From: Serpula lacrymans var. lacrymans S7.9
Lineage: Eukaryota > Basidiomycota > Agaricomycetes > Boletales > Serpulaceae
NCBI RefSeq assembly: GCF_000218685.1
Contig: NW_006763294.1
Location: 1,167,130-1,231,129 of the forward strand
Direction of reading: 5' to 3'
DNA: 64,000 bases
The position numbers were made by a program, and so were the translations under genes. The notes beneath the pieces are model-generated. The model was not told where the DNA came from. It worked only from the letters and a program-made list of their open reading frames with translations, and ran no database searches. Every line of letters starts with the position of its first letter. Position 1 is the stretch's first letter. Below, in pieces: positions 23,912 to 34,432 of this stretch.

Positions 23912-24256
23912 TTATTTTTTCTTGTTCGCATCTTGCCCATCAGCTGGGTGCCTCTTAAACCACCTTTCGACGACACTTGACATAGGACATGCGCTTGATT
24001 CCTTTTTGCCTTCGCTTTCGCTATACATCTGTTTGCAACAAAGGTAGAGCCCGCGCAACTGGCGGCCACAGTTTTCTGGAGAGTAGGTGTTGGAGGAGAG
24101 ACAAGTTTGAAGAGCGCAAGCTGAAAGATGGTAAAAACTTATTGTCACCTTAGGCAGCTGAACCATACCTTCGGCTTGACACTCTGGCTGTGAGTTCTAC
24201 AACTCAAATTCAATGTGACGTTCATGATACATAGAGCTGTGTAGTACCTTGGACAT
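23912..24256 (-). CDS. CMC4: Cx9C mitochondrial protein CMC4
   Basis: Three exons (24256-24248, 24196-24169, 24120-23912) encode 81 residues. The first exon is only MSK. The protein then reads NSQPECQAEACALQTCLSSN, with TYSPENC, LRGLYLCCKQMY and ACPMSSVVERWFKRHP after it. The spaced cysteine pairs and the LYxCC signature are those of Cmc4 (DUF1903), a twin-CX9C protein of the mitochondrial intermembrane space, oxidised and imported by the Mia40 pathway. Length and cysteine pattern are typical, with a lysine-rich tail. The gene is divergent from eL22, with about 330 bp between the two starts. All three splice joins keep frame and have GT-AG ends. Confidence 0.85.
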
Positions 24257-24586
24257 CGAAATGTATGATTACGCTGTTTTTATAGTTGTCAACGCAATCT
24301 TGGGAGCCCAAAATTCGATGGATACACTGGGTGTTTGTTAGTGGGGACCGTGACCATCATCCAAGTCCTACTGATAGTAAGGGCCAAATAGGCCCGCTGT
24401 GACGTCAGGAAAACAGCACTGGTACCCTATAAGGAAACGCCGGCGGTGAGCCGCTCTACTGTAAACCTTATTGTAGCAACTGTACAGTATACAAAATCGG
24501 GAGATTGCACAGTTCAACGTGTAGAGAATAACCCAGGCCCCTCAAGACTAAAAGCCCATTACATTTAGTATCCCCTCAACTTCAAG

Positions 24587-25199
24587 ATGGTTCGTCGCTG
24601 GAATCGCTTTGCTGAGCTATCTTCTCAGTAGGCTCACACCAGGCGTTTTTCTTTTTACCTCTAGCCTAAGGCCACCACCGGAAAAACCACCAGTTCCAAG
24701 CATAAATTTGTGATCGACTACTCGAAACCCGCCAGCGATGGTGTGTTCGATGGTGCTGACTTTGAGAAGTACCTCCACGACCGCATAAAGGTCGATGGCA
24801 AGTCTGGGCAGTTGGGCGACAATGTCAAGGTCACCCGGGATGGTGAGTATATATGTTTGTGCCCACTTGGCTTTGGACGCTGAGGATAAATTCTGCAGGC
24901 AACACCAAAATCACCGTTACATCCAACATCCCCTTCTCGAAGCGTTATCTAAAATACTTGACGAAAAAGTTCTTGAAGAAGAACTCTCTCCGTGACTGGA
25001 TTCGGTATGTGGTTGATATTGAAATGATTTTAGCCCACACTTCTGACTCTGCTGGTTCAGTGTCGTTGCATCGGAAAAGGACACCTACCAACTTCGCTTC
25101 TACAACATTGCGTAAGTCGCCACTTGGCTATCTCACCTTATTCTAAATTAATCACTGGGAACCTTCAGCGGCGCTGGTGATGATGAGGATGAGGAGTAA
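24587..25199 (+). CDS. RPL22: 60S ribosomal protein eL22
   Basis: Five exons: 24587-24589, 24665-24842, 24899-25004, 25061-25111 and 25169-25199, encoding 122 residues. The product starts [20 protein letters not shown], passes [20 protein letters not shown] and [20 protein letters not shown], and ends GDDEDEE. This matches eukaryotic eL22 over its full length, including the acidic tail. The first exon consists of the ATG alone, followed by a 75-nt intron with an unusual GTTCGT donor; reading through instead hits an early stop. The early intron placement is common in fungal ribosomal protein genes. Confidence 0.93.
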
Positions 25200-25721
25200 G
25201 ACGATCGCCAGACGTTGTCATATTTGGGTCCATGGATATCTACCGCCATCCCATGACTGCACACTTTATGTTATGCTATTTTAGAGGGTACCGCCGTATA
25301 TCCCTCGCAAAATGTATCATGTTTTTATGGCGCGTAAAGTACCAATGTCATTGGTGGTTATGCAAGTCAAGTCATGCTTTACAGTAATGTACATACTGTG
25401 ATCTGCAGTGGACTTTCAGTAAAGTTCGGTGCTTGATGATATGTCTCTAAAATTGTCATGCGGCCATGACACGTCAACCTGAGAATTATAATGAACGGCC
25501 GTGCCGAGGCTGTACTTTCTGCTGCACAGGAACGCTATGGATAGATAAACGACGGCTGTGCTGCCGTCTCCAGTAAGCCGCATAGAGAACCGCAGCCTGT
25601 CTCGAGATTCTGCGCAGCTCTCTTCTCTTCTTTTATTCCAGCGGTGAAGCCAGAATCGCAGCAGGGACATATTCGAGCCCCATTTCCGAGTCACTAGTCT
25701 TAGTCTAAGGAAGCAGCCATT

Positions 25722-27122
25722 ATGATCGTTGACAAATACCTCGCAGATCTCAACACAGACGCGCCTCCGTCTTACGATGACCTTGTTTCTCCACAGGAGC
25801 CGTCAAGCTCACGTCCGTACCAAAGCTCAAGCGTGAATGGGAAAGGTCATCCTACACCCCCGCCGTTGCCTCCCAGACGTCCCTCAGAACCCTCGTCGCC
25901 TTTTGCTTCCTCATCCCAATCACATGTCGATCCTACACTACAAATCAAAAAACTGTCCACCAAGAAAAGTAAAGGACCTACATCTTGGTTCCCTTTTACT
26001 GCATCGCGTACAGCGAAGGAAGTTCGCATCACTGTTCTTAATCTTATCCGTGATCTAGTCAAGCATCCCTTTCCTGCAGCTTCGCCTGCTATCCTAGATA
26101 GCTGCGCAGAAGCATGCGTTACACACGGAATCTCATTCGCCTCTCTGCTCCAGCAAAAGTCTGTCGAGGATCACACACCCATATATTGGGCAATCGTAAA
26201 ACGTCCTGCTGAACCAACGAGTCCGACGGAGCATGACCTACTTACCGCCCTTCTTACCCGTGCTGCACCACTCACGGAATCTACAGTCTCAGAAATGCGT
26301 TTAGCTTGTCTTGTCACAAACGATCAAGTCCTCTTTCAGCGTTTACGACTCTCTCCTGCCTTCTCTCCCCTTTCTGGCACAGACGAAATCCTGCTCGGTG
26401 CGAATATACCCCCAGATATGATTAGGGTAGAGGATGTTGCCAGCGGTGTGGGTGCCTTTATTGTCACATTCGAGGTTCCACTATTCCAGAGACGTATGCG
26501 TATCTCGAGAAGAATTGTTCTCGAATTCATCGCACGAGGGCGAATGTGGAGTTTTTCTTTCTCAACAGTACTCCCTGAGAATGACCCAAAGAATGACCCA
26601 AATGTTCGCGCTAACAAAAAGCCGGTCGGATCTTGGGTCGTCGCACTTGGTCTTTTGGAACATAGCCCATCGACATGGGTGGATTCACGGCTCACCATAG
26701 TCGAGCATTCTCCGTCCACTCCAACACCATCGCTCATTGATACTCCTATTCCCGACGCTTCACGTCCATCTTTACCGCGCAAGAAGTCTAAGCCCAATCC
26801 AACGATCAGCCTTCGCCTTAAGACCGGAAGTTCACAGTTGGCACCTCCTATACCCAAGACGGAGATGCCGAGCGAGATTGTTGTACCTCTATCAGATAGT
26901 TTGATGGGTCAGAGTTTACAATACGAGTATGTTTAATCTCTCGTTGTATCTCGTCATCACGTAGTACATTACGTTCGCATTTCACCTTGCATTTCTCTAA
27001 CGATTGATGCTGACTTTTTGTCTTTTAATAGTGGAACATCGTATCTCACCGCAGATGGTACGCTCCACGCCCGCCTTGAGGCCAGACTGGCAAAACCAGA
27101 AACAGAATGTATCATTTGCTAA
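25722..27122 (+). CDS. Conserved protein with PPxY motif and CaaX-like end
   Basis: Exons 25722-26926 and 27032-27122 (105-nt intron) encode 431 residues. Residues 15-18 are PPSY, a WW-domain ligand type. A proline run (PTPPPLPPRRP, near residue 50) looks like an SH3 ligand. The middle, about residues 95-330, is folded-looking: EVRITVLNLIRDLVKHPF, then DHTPIYWAIVKRP reminiscent of one ankyrin-like step, then a beta-rich part around VGAFIVTFEVPLF. A Ser/Pro-rich linker follows. The spliced C-terminus is ETECIIC, which fits a CaaX prenylation box; the unspliced frame would end earlier without it. I do not know a named family. A membrane-tethered adaptor is an inference from the motifs. Confidence 0.7.
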
Positions 27123-29434
27123 TATAATTATATTGCGTGTGAGTAGTGGTCTTTGCCATTACTCTCTAAAGTATATTCAACACATGGTTTACAGTAGGCT
27201 GACTTGAATCTTCATTTTTATTTTTCATCCTTCTGCTGTCGATCTACTCCGCTGTTGTCTTTTGTCTTTTGTTACTCACGATACCCGTGGACCGAAACCC
27301 ACCCAACAGATTATGTAGCCGCTTCAGACATTGTACTTGTAAACCATTTTACATGTGTTAATCGCCTTGACTGTCTTGAGTACTGGTGCTCTTCGAGATC
27401 TGTCTCACTACTTTCAATATTCGCACCTTTTAAAAGTTTCGATCATACAGGAACCATAAATGGTGCCGCATCACGTTCATGTCAACGTTGTTACTTAGTC
27501 TTTTGCGAACTTGCTGGTTCCTCGTGCTAACTTGTAGGTCCGCAACAGTCCCTAAGGTGGTTTTTAATCTTGTTCTGCTATCCATGTGATTTCCGTACTG
27601 TACTCCGAAGTGTATATCTGCCTCTTTGACTTTTTTGACCCCATGACTTCGTCCTCAAGGACCTTGCGTTCATCGGTGGCTATAGTATTGGAAGCCTGCC
27701 TCCAATTGCCACAGCCATTTGCCTTGACTTGGCAACATTTGCGTACTAAAGAGGACGGTATCGTGATCCATGATCCTGCCTGTTTCCTCCGCAGCTGCAA
27801 GATGCACAAGTCAGGAAGTTTCCACACTCTGTCCTCCATCTTGATGGCCATTTGGGGTTCTCGGATATGTTCCAGAAAATGGCGACGATGATTCGTTGAC
27901 AAATGGGCCGAACTTGAAGCCTTGAAGGATCCCAATCGTGCACTCACAGTGTCCATGTAAAAAACAGTTTCTGGTATCTGAGACAATGATGGCCTTTTCA
28001 AGCTGGTGAGTCTAAGGTACACTTTGTTTGGCGAAAAAATGGGTGTAATGTTAACGTTATGCATGCTACAGGTGTGTGAAAGACTGGTACTACTGTATAT
28101 CCTTTCACACCCTTCATGAATTCATTTGGTTGTGGCCTCAGGCAAATTTAGATTAGTCCGAGGAACACCTAAGGGCTAGAACTGGACACAACTTTTGCTA
28201 TAAGCTAAATATTACACTTTTCCAAACCGCCTTCATCAACCAATGAACTCACGGAATCCTGACTTTGCATTTGCATAGACGCTACCGTCAGGTCTCGAGC
28301 CATAACGGAAGTCCGTCATATCTGATAACCTCCCGCAGTATGACATTCTGCGTATCTGTCTGAACTAGTTCATTTTTAGCATTACACGCTCAACGGGAAT
28401 CTCCACGAAGATCTCACTGCCAGCGGGCAACCTCTCCATATCGATGCGTTTCCCTGAACCTTGCTGATACGACTGTGGTGCTGATTATGCCCCACAGGCT
28501 ACATCCTGGTTTTTAATCTCGTGGCAGGTGACCGCTGAAAGACTGCAACAAGGTAGGCGTCAGGAGTAGTTATGGCATTTTTGGCACGTTTCTCTCCTAT
28601 CTACCGCTTTCTTGCGTCCTGAGGACTGGCTGCACTGCAAAGTTGCTGTCTCGTACATGTGTTCTTTGCTTTATGGCTGTACTTCCCTGTTATTTCAGGC
28701 GTTCAAGCAAAATATATTGCCCACATAGCGCCTTACGGGGTAATCCTTCGACTTCGTGGGGGGCGCTTGCTGTGGTTAGATCATCGTGTTCCTTCCATCA
28801 TGGAGGCCAGAAATACTTAGCTCCATTCTTTTCGGCCTGCAATTCTCTTGCATGTAAAGCAGGCATTCGGGCTACCTCCCAGCCCCTAGCCCTTTTTTCT
28901 TCAATGCCACGCCTTTTCGTCCAGTTTTGTCTTAACAACACTACCTCGATGACGGGATCCACCCCATTTCTCACATCGTCGATCATCCAGCGTTTCGCGC
29001 AATCAGCTGTCAAATATTACATCTGTTGCGCTGGCAAGTTCTCATCATGTGCTAGGCAGCTTCCCCGTGAACACGAAGTTTTAGGGGATTTTTGTTGCTT
29101 CTCTTGGCAGGTTTGTTCACATGCTATACAGCGCTATACAGGCAGACCTTCCGAATCAGTGTCCTCATAGCACCTGGGGCCAAGTCTTCTTAAGACTTCT
29201 GCCCTGCTGGAATCGTTCTGGTCCGAGCGGTACGATATTCGGTGCATTCTGACGGTGATCTGTCCTTTTCTCGTGACCTTCGAGAAGAGATGCTTTCCTT
29301 CTTTGAGTGAGAGCTCGGGGCCTTTCATCGTGATACTTAAGCAATGAACGAGCCTTTCGATTTGGTAGGCTTCCTGAGGATCGCCTTTTCTTTCTTTTCA
29401 TATCGTTGTTGCGACTTCGTTTCCTATTGTCACG
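27123..29434. other. Intergenic region, no supported gene
   Basis: About 2.3 kb with scattered open frames, the longest 28643-29170 on the plus strand (175 codons) and 27564-28064 on the minus strand. None shows a family motif, leader or sensible intron set. On the minus strand between about 28.2 and 29.2 kb several protein-like stretches (RWMIDDVRNGVDPVIEV, FRYGSRPDGSVYANAKSGF) are broken by stops. This could be an old decayed gene or transposon that I cannot identify. Confidence 0.35.
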
Positions 29435-31090
29435 ATGAGAGACTCTGGTATACTCCGATCTTTAGTTCTAGCTTCTATCATACATCGAGGACTCTGTGCA
29501 ACATATTCAAGGACATCCAACCTCGTCGGTCAAGGCTTTATGAATGCGTTTTATTGGCAAGCTATCTCCGATCCCACCAATGGGCGTGTGTGCGTCATCT
29601 CCTTTTCTTGTTTCCTTGCCATCCCAATAGTAATACCTACAATCTAATAGAAACTACGTCGACGATGCAACTGCCCAGAGGAGTGGGTTAGTATCCGTGT
29701 CAGGAAACACTGTAACCCTCCGCGCCGATGACAAGGCGGTTCTCAGTGCGAACGGACCTGGAAGGGACTCTTTCAGGATAGAATCCAATGCGCAGTATAC
29801 CACTCATGTTGCTATGTAGGTTTAAGTGATAACTTTAGCTCGCATTATCGGATCGACACTCACGCCCTTCCAGATTTGATATTGGCCACATGCCGGAGGG
29901 ATGTGGTACTTGGCCTGCCGTATGTGAGTACTTACAGTTTTGGGCCTTACCTTTTTGTAAACTGACGAAACTATGCAGGGTGCGTATTTTCGATCCACCA
30001 GTATACACCAATGCCTTAATGTATTATTTTCATATTAAATCCATAGGGTACGTATCCCTTCCGTTAGTTAGTATGAAGCATCACTAAACTGTGTGATCGT
30101 CATACCAGGAGGTTGGTGCTAACTGGCCTAACGAAGTGGGTCACTTTGAACGTTATGTCTGAGCCATCATGACATATTTCCCCTTTCTCTTTAGGGTGAG
30201 CTGGACATAATCGAGGGTGTTAACAATGAAAGCCCGAATGAATCAACATTGCACACTAGTGCGGGTATGTTGTTTCATGGGTCTTCCATCTAGTCACGCG
30301 TTGACTACATCCCGAAGGCTGCACGATGCCAAACGGCCGAGATATGAGTGGGTATGTTAACGATGATACATTTTAATTCTTATATATTTGTATCTTAATC
30401 ATTTCATTCCAGAACGTCTACAGGTAGTAACTGTGACGTTGACCAAACTAATAACATGAGTTGTGGAGTGAAGCTCAGCGCCAGTGATAGCTTTGGTCCA
30501 TCTTTCAATAACAATGGGGGCGGATGGTTGGTTCCCAGTTTTCTGCAAGCTTGAAGCTTAATATCACAAAATTTACAGGTATGCTATGGAGCGAACAAGC
30601 TCTGCAATCAAAATCTGGTTCTGGGACAGGTACAGTGGATCGGTACCAAGTGATGTGAAATATGCTGGCAATAGCATCAATACTGGTGCATGGGTGAGTG
30701 GATTTTTTATTGTTGCGAATTATACTTAATTAATCACCAATGTGATAGGGTACACCAGCTGCGTATTTTCCCGATACAGACTGTGACTTTGCTTCACATC
30801 TTGGTTCTCACAACATTGTCATCAACCTCACATTCTGTATGTTCTTTCATGACATGTGATAATTTCATATATTCATTTCGGGGAATGAAGGCGGCGATTG
30901 GGCTGGAAGCAGCGATGTTTATGCTTCGTCTGGATGTCCTTCGTCCTGTGTTGGTCAGTGCTCCAAGTCTTACTGATATTTGTTTTGGAATCTTATCATT
31001 GATGCGGCATGGACAGACTACGTTAACAACAACCCGACTGCTTTTAGTAATGCTTATTTCGAGTTCAATGCCTTGAACATCTACGAATAA
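29435..31090 (+). CDS. Secreted GH16 beta-glucanase
   Basis: Predicted endo-beta-1,3(4)-glucanase of the laminarinase-like GH16 group, acting on fungal or plant cell-wall glucans. The start at 29435 gives a short leader (MRDSGILRSLVLASIIHRG) before CATYSRTSN. Then come GFMNAFYWQAISDPTNGRV, VSVSGNTVTLRADDKAVLSA, FDIGHMPEGCGTWPAV, and the catalytic ExDxxE motif in NEGELDIIEGVN near 30135-30230. GGGWYAMERTSSAIKIWFW and NIVINLTFCGDWAGSSDVY follow, with the stop at 31090. Thirteen exons total 957 nt (318 codons). This model includes two one-nucleotide exons at 29979 and 30047 that restore TGG in PAVWEVGANWPNE. The alternative is a single 189-nt intron (29920-30108) that loses Val-Trp. Everything else is intact, so the gene appears functional. 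The leader is only moderately hydrophobic, and a further upstream start is possible. Confidence 0.88.
29924..30108 (+). other. Three back-to-back introns with 1-nt exons
   Basis: Intron A 29924-29978 (GTGAGT donor, CTGAC branch), G at 29979, intron B 29980-30046 (GTGCGT donor, CTTAAT-type branch), G at 30047, intron C 30048-30108 (GTACGT donor, CTAAAC-type branch). Lengths are 55, 67 and 61 nt. T at 29923 plus the two lone G residues make the TGG codon. Joining 29923 directly to 30109 would shift the frame. Confidence 0.55.
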
Positions 31091-31438
31091 GCGCACATCA
31101 TCTCAACATGCAATTGTATCATAAGCTATATTCATACATTTATTTTATCTTAAATGCGCGTACTTCGTATGAACTGTCAGCAAGGTTCCATATATCAATC
31201 GGTTTGCGCCAGCGCAAGAAAAGATCCTGCTGGATGATTATGTATGTCACTACCTTGACATTTTTCTGGGATTGAGTGCCATTCCTGGTTTAACGATAGC
31301 ATTTTCTAGTCTGCTTTAATAGACCTAACAAAGATATGATGGTCGAAGTTACTTCCCGTTGACGGTGAACATTACCTATTTAGTAATTAATATTTCAGGG
31401 GTCTCCTTGGTTTTTCCCACTCTCTTTTATTATCTACG

Positions 31439-32917
31439 ATGTCCGAGTCTACGAAATACGAAAATCTACTTTCCTCTATATCATCGCTATCGTGCTGGAC
31501 ACCCGCCAATGAATCTGCCTTACTCGAACCATTTACTTATATCACCGCCAAACCTGGTAAGGAAATCCGTGGTATGATGATCGATGCGTTCAACGATTGG
31601 CTCGTCGTTCCACCGGACAAACTCAAAATTATCATAAAGGTGGTCAGCATGTTACACAGCGCCAGTCTCCTTGTCGATGATATCGAGGATGATTCACAGC
31701 TGCGTCGTGGGGAACCGGGTGAGTCTGATATCCTCGTTGATAGTGTTGATCTGAGGGTCGTTGACTCTGTTGTGACGCTGGGCTGTAGTTGCGCACAAGA
31801 TATACGGTGTCCCGCAGACGATAAATACCGCAAATTATGTATACTTTCTGGCTTACAAGGAACTCTTTTCTCTCAGAGGACCCGTGGCAGATTCGTCCGC
31901 TAGCGCTGATACCGGACGCCTGGTCCCAGACAACCTTGACCGTATTGTGACGGATGAGTTACTCTCTCTTCATAGAGGCCAAGGACTCGAAATATTGTGG
32001 CGTGATTCTCTGCAGTGCCCGACAGAAGAGGAGTATATTGCCATGGTGAATAATAGTTGAGCCCTAGTTCTGTATTAAAGGTGTGTGATAAGTTAGCTGA
32101 GATGAGGCGACAGAAACGGGAGGTCTATTTAGGATTGCGATAAAGCTGATGATGGCATGTGCAACCATCAATGTCGACGTGTACGTGTTCTGGAAATTCC
32201 ATTATAACGCAAAGTTTGGAATATGAAGTCGCTCTGATAACAGTGACTATGTTCCACTCGTCAATCTATTCGGTATATACTTCCAGATACGTGATGATTA
32301 TATGAATCTACAAAGTACAGAGGTTAGTGCGTCGTGTTGATATCATTCTCTTGGGATCGCAGGTATGCCTTTACTGACTTTCATCCGTGCTGCATAGTAT
32401 ACGAATAATAAAGGATTCGCTGAAGATCTTACCGAGGGAAAGTTTTCATTTCCCATTGTACATGGTGTACGGGCAGACCAGTCAAATCGACAAGTGTTGA
32501 GTGCGTCATCTCTTATATCGTAGTCAATGCCATTCACAGAACCTTCGACGTCCATTCTTGCGACATGTATAATAGACGTGCTGCAAAAACGACCCTCGAC
32601 GCCGACATTGAAGCATCATACAATAGGTTACTTGCGTAGCCACACACGTTCGTTCGATTACACCTTGGGAGTGCTTCGTACACTTGAAAAGCAGGCAAGT
32701 AACGACTCGGCCTGTTATTTTTGCTGTCATGACCTTTCATCTCTTTCCATACTGAGCTGTCTGATTATCAACAATATGCTTACAAGTGATGTTTTCACTT
32801 TACTTCCAGGTACGCCTAGAGGTGGCTCGCTTGGGAGGAAATCGTGGATTAGAGCGTATCTTGGACGGCTTGCGGGTAGAGGGAGACGTCATCGGGGATA
32901 AAGAAGTCGCCATATGA
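31439..32917 (+). CDS. Geranylgeranyl diphosphate synthase
   Basis: Condenses isopentenyl diphosphate with allylic diphosphates to make C20 geranylgeranyl diphosphate for protein prenylation and terpenoids. Seven exons (31439-31718, 31789-32055, 32114-32180, 32244-32322, 32398-32500, 32576-32694, 32810-32917) give 340 residues. The first Asp-rich motif is in [19 protein letters not shown], and the second is in [12 protein letters not shown], as in fungal [24 protein letters not shown] follows. [19 protein letters not shown] is the usual segment after the first motif. The last intron (32695-32809) has a GC donor. No cyclase, P450 or other terpene gene lies nearby, so a primary-metabolism role is as likely as a secondary one. 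Confidence 0.92.
32695..32809 (+). other. GC-AG intron in GGPP synthase
   Basis: The exon ends AAGCAG and the intron starts GCAAGT, the usual context of GC donors. It ends TTACTTCCAG. Only this join gives the conserved [19 protein letters not shown] reading; the nearby GTAACG donor breaks the frame. Confidence 0.75.
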
Positions 32918-33090
32918 GATTATGAGTGTTGATCCAATGGTCTTGCGAGGTTGGTGCTGTAACTCCAGCGAATATTGTAGGAGAAACCTTATTAGTGGTT
33001 GTATTTTTATTATGAAAGATGCAGATTGGGGTCTCGATGTGACGACTACAACATTGTTCAGCGTTCTTAAACTACAGTTTGGCTGAAGCG

Positions 33091-33809
33091 TTAAGAACTC
33101 AACATTTCCTCTGCCCTCTTAGCAGCCTGATCTGATGGGAAAACAGGGTAATCGACTTTTGATATCTTCGCATTCTCGATCAGAATCGTTATCCTCTTCA
33201 GTAGCACTTCTCCATTCGCCTCAAAGGTAGGAAGCTTCAACGCATTGGTGATTAAGAGCGAAGAATCGCTTAAGATTGGGTAGGGAAGATGCAAGCGCTC
33301 TGCAACCTCGGATTGGTATGGCGTCGACTGGGTACTCATCCCGAAGATGGCAATGGTGGGTATAAGAGATAAGAGAGTGGCCACCGAATCCCGGACTACA
33401 CACAGTTCCTGTATATTAAATCATATTAGCAGGGAAATCCATGAGCGCTTGTGTGGTTAATAAATGTATGGGTAAAACAAGCAGTATACAGATATCCTAT
33501 TTGTGGGATGGTAATTTAGAGAATAAGTATGCGATAACTTACAGGTGTGCATCCTCTTGCTCCAGGGATTTCATCCCATCCATCTGGATTCGGAACCCCA
33601 GGTTGTCCAGTGCGCGGGTAGATGAACAACAATATAGGGCGTTCGAGAGAAAGAGCGTGTAGATCGATAGACGTGCCCATTGTTGAGGATAAGATAATGT
33701 TTAGTGGGATATCTGTCGATGGGAGATGGTCCGCGAGGCCATCGTCTTGAGGCACAGGCAGATTTGTAGGGAGAGCGCTCCAGTCTGTAGGGAGTAGCGA
33801 AGTGGACAT
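33091..33809 (-). CDS. Peroxiredoxin, AhpC/TSA-like
   Basis: Exons 33809-33543 and 33408-33091, with a 134-nt intron, encode 194 residues. The product has LLFIYPRTGQPGVPNPDGWD, then IPGARGCTP carrying the likely peroxidatic Cys, and continues after the splice with ELCVVRDSVATLLSL. The C-terminal part includes FGMSTQSTPYQSEVAERLHL and LPYPILSDSSLL. It belongs to the thiol peroxidases of the redoxin fold that reduce peroxides. In related sequences as I recall them, the CTP motif is followed by Q-S-C; here it is ELC, so a second Cys is kept but Gln is replaced. No targeting peptide is evident, suggesting a cytosolic enzyme. The gene is convergent with GGPP synthase, with 173 bp between stops. 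Confidence 0.85.
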
Positions 33810-34432
33810 GCGTGTAGGGAATAACTTAAACGTCGTTCCAGGGGGGGCGTCGAATTGGGAAGGCCGACGGAGACAATATAATTATAAGTTCCTGAGTCCT
33901 GGAAGCTTCAATCAGTACCTGATGTACAGATTTCCTAAGCTCAAGGTAAACATATAGAATGGGTGGTGATAGAAGAACTGGGATTGAGTGCAAGATGGGA
34001 ATGAAGAAGAACTTATATGTATATTCTTGATTTTTCCTTGGTACAGCATGTATTGTAGAGAGATGGAGAACGTTTTGAATTCTAGTGAGTAGAGTGGCGA
34101 TCGAGATAATAGTACGGCACTAGCGTCACATCGAGTAGAAGCAACGGGAACAAAATACATTTATGCTCGAACGTGCGGTTTCCTGTCACAACAGCCCCCA
34201 CCGTAGGTTTGCGTATGACATACGAAAGGCGCTGGGATAACATTATGTGAAGTCTGCATGATATCCTCGATTTTTTTTGATGACACGATTTAGCTGGATT
34301 GCGCCTGAAGTCAACCGAAGAAAATACTAGTAAAATAGCGAGTCGAAGCGATCTTCCTTTACTAGGACTCGATAACCGGCAAATCCCACTGACGCGCAGC
34401 TCGATGAGTTGGAAAAATGGGCTTTAGCCCAA

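Noticed and set aside
28643..29170. A 175-codon frame as a gene
   Set aside because: The composition looks random, the hydrophobic start is not a convincing leader, and the reverse strand has equally plausible broken frames. No family features were seen.
29435..33809. A terpene biosynthetic gene cluster around GGPP synthase
   Set aside because: Neighbours are a glucanase and a peroxiredoxin. No terpene cyclase, cytochrome P450 or transporter is visible, so the synthase alone does not support a cluster.
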